This document shows positions 8,566-15,458 of a stretch of 32,974 nt of DNA, piece by piece. The translations under genes were made by a program, and so were the position numbers. The notes beneath the pieces were generated by a model. The model was not told where the DNA came from and searched no databases. It saw only the letters and a list, made by a program, of their open reading frames with translations. The number at the start of each line of letters is the position of its first letter. The stretch's first letter is position 1. Origin of the DNA: Candidatus Zhuqueibacterota bacterium (GTDB taxonomy: Bacteria; Zhuqueibacterota; Zhuqueibacteria; Residuimicrobiales; Residuimicrobiaceae); assembly GCA_963169875.1 (NCBI GenBank), contig CAUJEL010000194.1:1-32974 (forward strand), in the 5' to 3' direction.

Positions 8566-10656
8566 TTACCGTATCAGCTGCAGCGCCTCCGGACGCTGCG
8601 GCGGCGTCACATCCGGGGTGACGCGTTTCAGATAACGGAATCGCATGGCATCGGCCGCCACATACCCCTCGCATTGATTGGTCATGCGCACATGGCTCGT
8701 GATGCCTTGCGGCAGATACACAATGGCCAACCGGTTCCAGCGCCCGTAATTTTTGGTCTGATCGATCACACCGGATAATTTCCGCACGCCATCGACGACG
8801 ATCTCGAAGGGAACATCGGCCGCTTCCTGGTAAGCATTGGGCGTCTCCCCCACCATGGGATGCCACTCGGAAATTTCATAGTACCCGGGAACACCAATGG
8901 TGGGTCTGAAGGTGGCGCTGCCCGTCCCCAACCGTTTGTGGGAATAGTAATAGCCAATGCCGCTGGAATCGCTCGTAACCCACTGCGAATAGCAGCGGTT
9001 TCGCAGCGTGAAATCTGACGCATTATCAGCCTTGTCGGTGACTTTGTTGAAAGCGCCCTGCAGGATGACTTTGGCGGTGCCCGGGGAGGTATCGTTGTAA
9101 TAGCAGGTTCCGACAATGATATCAGCAACAACCGTATCAGGATGCGTCAGCAGCAGGATGCCGTCGCCGGCATTTTGCTTGGGCACCGGCCCGAGGTATC
9201 CGACCAGGTCCACCGAGGTGAACAACTGGCCTGTGTTGATATTTTGCGAAGTCCCGGCAATGTTTCTCTGACCCCCGAGAAAACGATAATAAGGCCCGTT
9301 GTATCCCGCCAATCCGGACAGCATCGCGTCGCTGACGGTGACATTTCCCCCCGTGGCATTGCAAATGGCGGCGCCGTTATCGAAAAAGCGGACATAGACA
9401 TCGCCCAGTCCCGGCACCTTTTGTCCCAGGCTGGTCGGGTACCCCATTTCCACGTCGAATTCATCATAATAGAGCGACATGCTGTATTCATTGCCAAAGG
9501 TCATGCCATAATACGCGCCCGAAATCATCGAAGCCGTTAATCCATAACGAATTCTTTTATAATCCATCGAATGGGAAATCCGGTCGACATAATCCTCGAC
9601 GACCATAAAGACAGAGTCATGTTTTGCCTCCCAGAGCTGATTGATGCGGATGAGCTCGGGACAGGTATAGGCAAATCGCATGTAACCCTCCCACATCATG
9701 CCATCGCAGTACGCCATGGGATAGGGATCTTCTTCCTGAGCGGATCCCATGTTGATGGAGACCACGACCGGTTCCCCGGGATGCAACGCCGCATATTTCT
9801 GACGCTCGTAGGGAAGCATCTGTTTGACGCCATCGGCCCATTGCTCGTTGAACCAGCTGATGCCTTTCCCGGGTTCACTGAGATCATCGAGGCGGTTGTA
9901 ATCCAGATCGACCGTTGCGGGAAATTCTTCATTCCAGAAAAAGAAACGAAACGAGTCGTAGAATACACCGTCAAAACGGCTAAAGTCCTGCTTATCGGCA
10001 TTGAAGCGCTGGTCGACAAAATGAGCCCAGACTTTTTTACCATTGACCTCGGGTGCGAAAGGCGTGATGTTATGGACATAGCCAAATCCAGGGAAACGCC
10101 ATGGCCGTTTGACGGAATCGCCGGCCGCGTGGGTCACGTTGATGGCCCACTCGCCGCTGACGGGAATGCCAAAGATGGTCGAATCGGTGTAACCCGTGAA
10201 AGAAATCCAGTCGTCGCTGCCGAGAAGTGCATAGACATCATCGCCGATGGTATTGGTTTTGAATCCCGCGGTGCTGGTGACGTGGAGTTGGCTTTCACCG
10301 GGCGCAGCAGCTGTCTTCAGCGTCTCAAAGTACCCCGTATAGACGAAACAGGCGGGGGGCCAGATCGAATTGCCCGGCCAAACCCCCTGTCTGGAGGTAC
10401 CGAGAATCACCGTATTGGGATTCAGGGCATGAATGCTGTCATTGAGCGCATAGGCATTAACCCCGGCGCCTCCGTGGATGGACAGGTCATAACGGCTGAT
10501 AAAATATTGAATGGCGCCCCCGCTGATGCCGCCCGGACGTTGAAATACCAGCCGCGGAAACGGCGGATTATAATTTTGTGCCAGGGTGATTTGCCAGGAT
10601 GATAAAACCGTTAACAATAGTATAAACAGCGACAAACGTTTTCGAAAAAGTGGCAT
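8566..10656 (-). CDS. Secreted predicted glycoside hydrolase with golvesin-like domain
   Basis: 696 residues from the ATG at 10656, chosen for AGGAGC 7 bases upstream; an in-frame ATG 21 bases earlier lacks it. A signal peptide (residues 1-27, ending TLAQ) is followed by a domain resembling hypothetical TIM-barrel glycosyl hydrolases of the GHL15 kind. It includes a FDGVFYDSF strand whose acidic residue is typical of barrel active sites, a later CDGMMWEGY and a VVEDYVDR segment. A golvesin/xanthan-lyase-like beta-sandwich follows at about 560-680 (W..S..GIGYYY, VDGVRKLSGVIDQT, YVAADAMRFRY). The substrate is unknown. The last residues, DVTPPQRPEALQL, look like the opening of an FN3 domain that then stops, right at a tandem repeat array, so the protein may be truncated. 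Export and polysaccharide binding are likely; hydrolase activity is inferred from fold only. Confidence 0.75.
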   Translation of the reverse strand: MPLFRKRLSLFILLLTVLSSWQITLAQNYNPPFPRLVFQRPGGISGGAIQYFISRYDLSIHGGAGVNAYALNDSIHALNPNTVILGTSRQGVWPGNSIWPPACFVYTGYFETLKTAAAPGESQLHVTSTAGFKTNTIGDDVYALLGSDDWISFTGYTDSTIFGIPVSGEWAINVTHAAGDSVKRPWRFPGFGYVHNITPFAPEVNGKKVWAHFVDQRFNADKQDFSRFDGVFYDSFRFFFWNEEFPATVDLDYNRLDDLSEPGKGISWFNEQWADGVKQMLPYERQKYAALHPGEPVVVSINMGSAQEEDPYPMAYCDGMMWEGYMRFAYTCPELIRINQLWEAKHDSVFMVVEDYVDRISHSMDYKRIRYGLTASMISGAYYGMTFGNEYSMSLYYDEFDVEMGYPTSLGQKVPGLGDVYVRFFDNGAAICNATGGNVTVSDAMLSGLAGYNGPYYRFLGGQRNIAGTSQNINTGQLFTSVDLVGYLGPVPKQNAGDGILLLTHPDTVVADIIVGTCYYNDTSPGTAKVILQGAFNKVTDKADNASDFTLRNRCYSQWVTSDSSGIGYYYSHKRLGTGSATFRPTIGVPGYYEISEWHPMVGETPNAYQEAADVPFEIVVDGVRKLSGVIDQTKNYGRWNRLAIVYLPQGITSHVRMTNQCEGYVAADAMRFRYLKRVTPDVTPPQRPEALQLIR

Positions 10657-10808
10657 GAAAAGCTCCTGCGTATGCATGATGATGACAAAAATGGCTGTGA
10701 AAGCGCTGTCAGCCTGTTCTTTAATACCGGCAAATCAGGCTTTTTGCAGACAACAGGTTGGGCAGGAAGGTGCGATGAAGAAGTGCTGGGCGGGAACACG
10801 CAGACGTT

Positions 10809-12239
10809 TTATTGACCGGAGGCTTTGATGATCTCCGGAATGGTGCGCAGGATGATTTTCAGGTCGAGCCAGATGGACCACTCATCGATATATTTGAGAT
10901 CCAGTTTCATCCATTCATAAAAATGCAGGCGATTGCGGCCGTTGATCTGCCACAGGCAGGTGAGTCCCGGACGCATGCTGAAGCGGCGCAGCGGCCAGTG
11001 TTCGTAAATGCCATTGACATCGCGCAGCGGCAGCGGCCGCGGACCGACAATGCTCATCTCCCCCCGCAACACATTGATTAATTGCGGGATTTCATCGATG
11101 CTGGTCCTGCGCAGCCAGCGGCCGATGGGGGTGATGCGCGGATCGTTGGAAATCTTGAAAACCGGTCCATCCGCTTCATTGAGATGTTCCAGTGCGGATT
11201 GCATGGCTTCGGCATTACTCACCATGGTGCGAAATTTGTACATGCTGAAACGGCGGCGGTTGTATCCCACCCGCTGCTGACGGAAAAAGACCGGACCCGG
11301 TGAAGTGAGGGCGATCATCGCACTGACGATGATGAACAAGGGTGCCAATACCAGCAAACCCACGCCGGCCAGCGCCACATCCATGAGCCGTTTCATCCAC
11401 AGATGATTGAGCTGCTGCTGGGTGCTGCTGTGGATGGTGAGCATGGGCACACCATCCAGTTCATAGGCGGAGGTGCGCGCGGTTTTCAACTCAAACCAGT
11501 CCGAGGGGACGCGGCAGAGGATGCCCAACTCCCCGCAAAAGTGGGCGATGCGGCGAATCTGTTCATAGTAGGATTTGATCGGCAATGCGATAAAAACCTC
11601 ATCCACCACATGACGGGTCAGATAATCCGGAAACGCATCCAGGGTACAGAGCCAACGGCCCTGCCATAAACGCGTGTTCTGGGGCTGATCATCCACAAAT
11701 CCGACCAGGCGGTAACCCAGTTCGCGGCGATTGAGAATTTTTTGGGCGAGATCGACAGCACGGGGGCCACTGCCCACAAAAACCACATAGCGGAGATTGC
11801 GGCCGTGACGCCGTAAAAATACCAGCCCTTGCCGCACCAGGGTGCGGGCGGACAAGGTGGATACAATCGCGACCAGCCAGAAGGTGAAAAAGCCATTCTT
11901 GTGCAGATCGGACGGAGAGAGCAGCAGGGTCAGAAAAGCAAAAACAACGGTTCCGGCGGTGACGGCCTTAAAAATATCAAACCACTCCTTGAGGCGGTCG
12001 TCCAGACGTCGAACGGTATAGAGACCAAAGAAAGCGAAAAGCCGGTTCCAGGCTATGGCGAGCAAGATCAGCAGGATCAAATCAGCAAGTTGGATACGCG
12101 CAGAGAGAATGGCCTTGAAAAATCGCTGTGGCAAATAAGACGTGTGCAGGATCAGGGTGAAGTACAGCGCCGCCGCCATCACCGTCAAATCCAGAATGCG
12201 TGTTCCGTTTGCAAGTATTTTTTTGCGAAAGCTATTCAT
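10809..12239 (-). CDS. Polyprenyl-phosphate sugar phosphotransferase (WcaJ/WbaP type)
   Basis: 476 residues. Transfers a sugar-1-phosphate from a nucleotide sugar to undecaprenyl phosphate, the first membrane step of exopolysaccharide or O-antigen synthesis. The N-terminal third holds four to five membrane segments. A CoA-binding/Rossmann-like domain follows (YVVFVGSGPRAVDLAQ). The C-terminal bacterial sugar transferase domain is complete: KRLMDVALAG membrane helix, SPGPVFFRQQRVG, YKFRTM, DPRITPIGRWLRRTSIDEIPQ, GEMSIVGPRPLP, RPGLTCLWQINGR. The start is uncertain: ATG 12239 has GGAGG only 2 bases upstream, and a GTG at 12257 has no ribosome binding site. No other polysaccharide gene is adjacent, but a C5-epimerase, GT4 and heparinase-like gene lie 13-20 kb away. 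The sugar specificity cannot be read. Confidence 0.92.
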   Translation of the reverse strand: MNSFRKKILANGTRILDLTVMAAALYFTLILHTSYLPQRFFKAILSARIQLADLILLILLAIAWNRLFAFFGLYTVRRLDDRLKEWFDIFKAVTAGTVVFAFLTLLLSPSDLHKNGFFTFWLVAIVSTLSARTLVRQGLVFLRRHGRNLRYVVFVGSGPRAVDLAQKILNRRELGYRLVGFVDDQPQNTRLWQGRWLCTLDAFPDYLTRHVVDEVFIALPIKSYYEQIRRIAHFCGELGILCRVPSDWFELKTARTSAYELDGVPMLTIHSSTQQQLNHLWMKRLMDVALAGVGLLVLAPLFIIVSAMIALTSPGPVFFRQQRVGYNRRRFSMYKFRTMVSNAEAMQSALEHLNEADGPVFKISNDPRITPIGRWLRRTSIDEIPQLINVLRGEMSIVGPRPLPLRDVNGIYEHWPLRRFSMRPGLTCLWQINGRNRLHFYEWMKLDLKYIDEWSIWLDLKIILRTIPEIIKASGQ

Positions 12240-12404
12240 CTCCTCCGTCCGCCACACAGGAAGCTGTCCAAAGGTGCCGCACTTTTTTCCCTTTGCTCAG
12301 GAAAAGCTGCTTTAAATTCCGCAAATTCTTTTGCAATCCATGTGCCAGAAAGCGAAGAAAAAACGGACGTAAATCATACAAATAAATCAATAAGTTAGAT
12401 CAAA

Positions 12405-12436
12405 TATCCCGCGGCGTCTGCAAAACACCCGGGATA
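12405..12436 (-). terminator. Weak hairpin after the NtrC-like gene
   Basis: TATCCCG (12405-12411) and CGGGATA (12430-12436) can pair across an 18-base loop, 43 bases after the stop of the regulator gene. The T run on the minus-strand side is short (TTTGAT), so termination is doubtful. The rest of the 239-base gap (12240-12478) shows nothing else clear. Confidence 0.25.
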
Positions 12437-12478
12437 AAAATCAGTTGATTTCGCGACATCGTCACTCTTTTTTTCCAG

Positions 12479-13798
12479 TTAATTGCCGGTCCAAACAGAG
12501 CCATTGTGATAGGTCAATCCGTATTTGCGCATCTTGTTATATAACGTGCCTCGGCTGATGCCCAGCGACTGCGCCGAACGGCTGACGTTGCCGGAATTCT
12601 GGTTGAGCGCCTTGCCAATCAGGACCTCCTCCGCCTCATCCAGTTGCAGGGAGTGTATGCCGATCTGCACCGAAAGCGCGGCGGCAGCGGATGTCAAACC
12701 CGCCATCTGCAGCACCTGGGGTTCAATTTGATCACCGCGGCTCAGCACCGCGGCGCGCTGCAGGATCAGGTAGAGCTCGCGAATATTGCCGGCAAATTCA
12801 GTGGAGCGCAGCAGCCGCAACGCCTCTGCATGGAGCGTCTTCTCCGGCAGCAGCAGATCTTCCCGAATCTGTTGCAGCAGGATTTGGCACAAAGGCTCGA
12901 GATCGGCGATCCGGTGCGCCAGATTGGGTATGGCAATCTGACTGGAGGCGATTTTTGTAAAGAGTCCTGATTTGGCGCGCGCCAGGGGCTCCGTGGTCAT
13001 TCCGATCAATCTTATGCCGGAGGTCGGCACCGTTTGGCTCTGCTCCTCGATATAATTGCCGAGGCGGTTTTGCACCGACACAGGCAGGCAGTGGCACTCG
13101 TCGAGCAGCAGCGTGGCATCGTAGGCCGGGTGCAAGAGTCCATCGTGGGATCCGAACAGTTCGAGCAGCAGGTCGCCGGAGGTTTTATTGGCGCAGGAAA
13201 TTCGAAACAGAGGCTGGTAACGTCTTGGGCTGAGAAAATGCAGCAGCCGGGCAAAATAGGTCTTCCCCGTCCCTCGCTCGCCGCTGATGAGCAGGTGCGT
13301 CTCTCTGCGCGCGATCTCACCCATCAATTGCAGGGTTTTACGCATCTCCTCGGATGAGCCGACCACGGCGCCCAGATCCCGTTCACGCAGCCAGCCGAGG
13401 TGCTGGGCGATGCGGAACTGCGGGAACAGATCGGACGTGAGCGCACGGGTCACCGCTTCGGGCGCATCCTCAGCGAGCACGGGTTGCAACAGATAATCCG
13501 TGGCGCCATAACGGATGGCGTGCATGGCGGCGTTGAGATCGGCGCTGGGGACAATGGCGATCAATGGTTTGCCCGGATAATAGGCGACCACATCGCGCAG
13601 CAAATGAAAGGGGGCAGGGTTTGTGCTCATGTCGATGATGGCGGCATCAAAGGAGGCAATGTTCTGCAGACTGTAGCGGAATTCAGCGTCGCGGCTGCAG
13701 CGAATGACCCTGCCGCCGGCGCTTGTCAGACTGGTCGAAACTAAAGTCAGTGTTCGTTCATCGGTTGAGAAGATAAAAATCCGCCCCAATTCAGACAT
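12479..13798 (-). CDS. NtrC-like regulator with degenerate receiver and no GAFTGA loop
   Basis: 439 residues from the ATG at 13798 (AGGAG 6 bases upstream). Three domains: receiver-like (1-115), AAA+ (about 145-370), Fis-type helix-turn-helix (about 390-430, SGNVSRSAQSLGISRGTLY). The phospho-acceptor Asp56 is present, but the acidic pair is weakened (FSTDE) and the conserved Lys is Gln105 (DYLLQP). Walker A is GERGTGKT at 173-180 and Walker B is LLLDE at 230-234. Between LFG (214-216) and Walker B there are about 12 residues fewer than in NtrC, and no GAFTGA motif is left. GAFTGA is the loop that contacts sigma-54, so this protein probably binds DNA and ATP without opening sigma-54 promoters, or acts with sigma-70 as TyrR does. 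No partner kinase is adjacent. It stands alone upstream of the sugar transferase gene. Confidence 0.9.
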   Translation of the reverse strand: MSELGRIFIFSTDERTLTLVSTSLTSAGGRVIRCSRDAEFRYSLQNIASFDAAIIDMSTNPAPFHLLRDVVAYYPGKPLIAIVPSADLNAAMHAIRYGATDYLLQPVLAEDAPEAVTRALTSDLFPQFRIAQHLGWLRERDLGAVVGSSEEMRKTLQLMGEIARRETHLLISGERGTGKTYFARLLHFLSPRRYQPLFRISCANKTSGDLLLELFGSHDGLLHPAYDATLLLDECHCLPVSVQNRLGNYIEEQSQTVPTSGIRLIGMTTEPLARAKSGLFTKIASSQIAIPNLAHRIADLEPLCQILLQQIREDLLLPEKTLHAEALRLLRSTEFAGNIRELYLILQRAAVLSRGDQIEPQVLQMAGLTSAAAALSVQIGIHSLQLDEAEEVLIGKALNQNSGNVSRSAQSLGISRGTLYNKMRKYGLTYHNGSVWTGN

Positions 13799-13880
13799 AG
13801 ATTCTCCTTTGAAGGACTCGGTCGATACACCCGTGCGTGTGGCGCCATTTATCAACAGCCAACAAAAAGCAGAATGTAAT

Positions 13881-13896
13881 TACAAAAAGTGTACCA
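13881..13896 (-). promoter_or_regulatory. Sigma-54-like -24/-12 element
   Basis: On the minus strand the sequence reads TGGTACACTTTTTGTA, which fits the -24 GG and -12 spacing of sigma-54 promoters with one mismatch at the -12 dinucleotide (GT for GC). It lies 83 bases upstream of the NtrC-like start codon. The pattern is short and could be chance. Confidence 0.22.
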
Positions 13897-14120
13897 GGAA
13901 TCTGGTCTCAGCGGGATGCAAGAAATAATCTTACTAATTGTTTTTATTGACTCATTTTTTGGGCGTCAAATTGAAAGTGTTCATAAAATGTTTTGTCGTG
14001 AGACGGTGTATCAAAATTGAACACTTTTTCGTCGCCACAGGTTGGGCCCAAGCCTGCCAATTTTTCTCACAGGGGCACAACCGCAGGATGGGCGTCGGCG
14101 CACCTTTTATTCCCGCAGGA

Positions 14121-14213
14121 GCGCAGAACCGCAGAGGAAAACTTTTCGCTGTATCTGTCAATCCTGAAATTACTTTTCTCTGCGCACCTTTGCTGCGTCC
14201 TCTGCGTTAAAAC
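14121..14213. repeat. Inverted repeat with CGCAGAGGA arms
   Basis: CGCAGAGGA at 14130-14138 recurs inverted as TCCTCTGCG at 14198-14206, with further partly matching flanks (GCGCAGA, AAAAC/GTTTT). The words resemble the left ends of the two dispersed repeats near mntP (ACGCAGAGG, CGCAAAG), so it may be a decayed relative. It sits in the 645-base gene-free stretch 13799-14443. The first part of that stretch, 13900-14120, shows no convincing gene. Confidence 0.45.
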
Positions 14214-14253
14214 TTGATCTCCCGGGAAAATCAGTACACTCTGTGTAATTCCC

Positions 14254-14283
14254 TTGACTATTTGCTGAAAAATTCTACATTAT
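14254..14283 (+). promoter_or_regulatory. Sigma-70-type promoter candidate
   Basis: TTGACT at 14254-14259 is a near-consensus -35 box. Possible -10 boxes are TACATT (14276-14281, spacer 16) or CATTAT (14278-14283, spacer 18). A perfect 6-bp dyad, AGTTCA-AAA-TGAACT (14284-14298), begins right at the expected transcription start and could be an operator or a 5' stem. Confidence 0.45.
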
Positions 14284-14376
14284 AGTTCAAAATGAACTCT
14301 GCAGTGGAGACACGGGAGGAAGGTTAGCGAGACACAAGCAGGCTCAGATCATCGTTTAATGGCTGGGCCTTTTTTT
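14284..14376 (+). ncRNA. Possible small RNA or transcription-attenuating leader
   Basis: This roughly 90-base stretch lies between a sigma-70-type promoter and a rho-independent terminator and encodes no credible peptide. It opens with a short perfect hairpin (14284-14298) and closes with the terminator stem. It may be a free small RNA, or the leader of the NTF2-fold gene 68 bases downstream, with the terminator acting as an attenuator. I matched it to no known riboswitch by eye. Confidence 0.3.
14340..14376 (+). terminator. Rho-independent terminator
   Basis: AGGCTCAG (14340-14347) pairs with CTGGGCCT (14363-14370) with one G-U pair, and seven T follow (14370-14376). Shortly after comes an isolated GGAGGAGG (14381-14388) with no start codon at a workable distance. 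Confidence 0.6.
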
Positions 14377-14443
14377 GTCTGGAGGAGGCAGTTTCGGTTC
14401 ATCAAAAAAATTCACTAAAAGTACCTTTATTGCGGAAAAAATT

Positions 14444-14842
14444 ATGAATCCATCTTCGGAAAAGGTAGGCAGTACAATCATAAAACTTGAATGCGATGCT
14501 CTCGAGAGGTGGGGCAAAGGGGATCCCTCGGGCTTTCTGGAAATCTGTGCGCCTGATGTGGTTTACTTTGATCCGGAGTTGGACAGGCGAATAGATGGAC
14601 TCGAATCCCTCACCCGTTATTACGAAACTATCCGGGGAAAGGTTTTCTTTAACCGTTTTGAACTATTAAATCCGGTTGTTCAGGTCGTTGGTGATGCTGC
14701 TGTCCTGACCTTCAATTATGTTTCCTACGTGGCAGATGGAAAAACGCGCCCGTGGAATTGCACAGAAGTTTATCGCCGCTCGCAAAATAAATGGCTTATC
14801 ATTCAGACTCATTGGTCCTACACGAGGTCTGTCAGAGCTTAG
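14444..14842 (+). CDS. NTF2-fold (SnoaL/DUF4440-like) protein
   Basis: 132 residues from the ATG at 14444, which gives the usual family length; a TTG at 14375 would add 23 residues overlapping the terminator and is unlikely. The pattern is that of small cone-shaped NTF2-like proteins: an N-terminal helix (ALERWGKGDPSGFLEICAPD), then VVYFDPELDRRIDG, and a closing beta-sheet with CTEVYRRSQNKWLIIQTHWS. Members are ketosteroid-isomerase-like enzymes or ligand-binding proteins; the substrate cannot be told. The ribosome binding site is weak (GGAAAA). After the TAG stop the same frame stays open for 32 more codons. It is one of only three plus-strand genes supported here, and its surroundings look like accessory DNA. 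Confidence 0.8.
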   Translation: MNPSSEKVGSTIIKLECDALERWGKGDPSGFLEICAPDVVYFDPELDRRIDGLESLTRYYETIRGKVFFNRFELLNPVVQVVGDAAVLTFNYVSYVADGKTRPWNCTEVYRRSQNKWLIIQTHWSYTRSVRA

Positions 14843-14941
14843 TTTCCCCGCAAGAAAGATTATCAAGCAGCAAAAGAGATCATGGAACGTCTTGAGCATC
14901 ATGACATTGCAGGCCAAGAAGTCGACTTTTCAAAGCTGTAA
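14843..14941 (+). other. In-frame continuation after the TAG of the NTF2-fold gene
   Basis: Directly after the TAG (14840-14842) the same frame runs for 32 codons to TAA and has a protein-like composition (KEIMERLEHHD, then GQEVDFSKL). It has no start of its own with a good ribosome binding site; an internal ATG at 14882 would give only 19 residues. It may be the remnant of a neighbouring gene, a former C-terminal extension, or chance. The remainder of the gap up to 15075 shows nothing. Confidence 0.2.
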
Positions 14942-15075
14942 AATACGGCCGCTGCCACCGCAAAACTGCAAGTTCAGCCTGCGTACGCCCGGGCTGACCA
15001 AGGCTCTCGAATGGAGGAGCCCCCGCTGCGGGGCAACAGTTCAGCATCTCAACAAAGTGCGCAAAGGAACCACAT

Positions 15076-15378
15076 ATGAAAATGTACATACTCATCAAGG
15101 AGGATGTCCCCATTGGCTTTGCTGTTCTCGCAGCTGCCCATGCTTCGCTTGCAGCCTATTTGAAGTTCAAGGACACACCAGAAATAGCAGAATGGCTGTC
15201 TGGTCCGTTCTACAAGGTTGTCTGCCGCGTCAATGAAAAGGAATTTGAGCAGGCCAGGACCTTTCCGGATCACGTCGTGCTGACTGAAGCCGCCTTGGAC
15301 AATCAGGAAGTAGCCATTGCGTTCCGCCCCAGAGAAGAATGGCCCAAACCATTCAAATTCTATCGGCTTCTCAGGTGA
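15076..15378 (+). CDS. PTH2-like (peptidyl-tRNA hydrolase 2 fold) protein
   Basis: 100 residues; ATG at 15076 with AAAGGA 7 bases upstream. The N-terminus (MKMYILIKEDVPIGFAVL, then AAAHASLAAYL) follows the plan of PTH2: a first strand, a short loop, and a helix with the conserved His. The usual Lys and Gln of the GK.AAQ stretch are absent. The middle (VVCRVNEKEFEQA, VVLTEAALDNQEVAIAF) matches the remaining alternating strands and helices. PTH2 enzymes release peptides from stalled peptidyl-tRNA. Because active-site neighbours differ, this may be a divergent paralogue with another task. It converges on the MFS gene with no clear terminator between them. Confidence 0.6.
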   Translation: MKMYILIKEDVPIGFAVLAAAHASLAAYLKFKDTPEIAEWLSGPFYKVVCRVNEKEFEQARTFPDHVVLTEAALDNQEVAIAFRPREEWPKPFKFYRLLR

Positions 15379-15458
15379 AGCAGCCAACCGGAACCGTGCG
15401 CGCCCGGAGTCAAGGTAAAACCAAAACTGACGTCACCCTGCACCGGTGGGCTGTCTGA

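Noticed and set aside
9571-10602. Plus-strand open frame of 343 codons
   Set aside because: It is antisense to the predicted glycoside hydrolase with signal peptide and conserved motifs; no recognisable protein.
10657-10808. Terminator after the sugar transferase gene
   Set aside because: AGCCTG and CAGGCT can pair on the minus strand, but there is no T run after the stem.
13952-14210. Small open frames on both strands in the gap before the NTF2-fold gene
   Set aside because: They overlap the inverted repeat, have no ribosome binding sites and resemble no protein.
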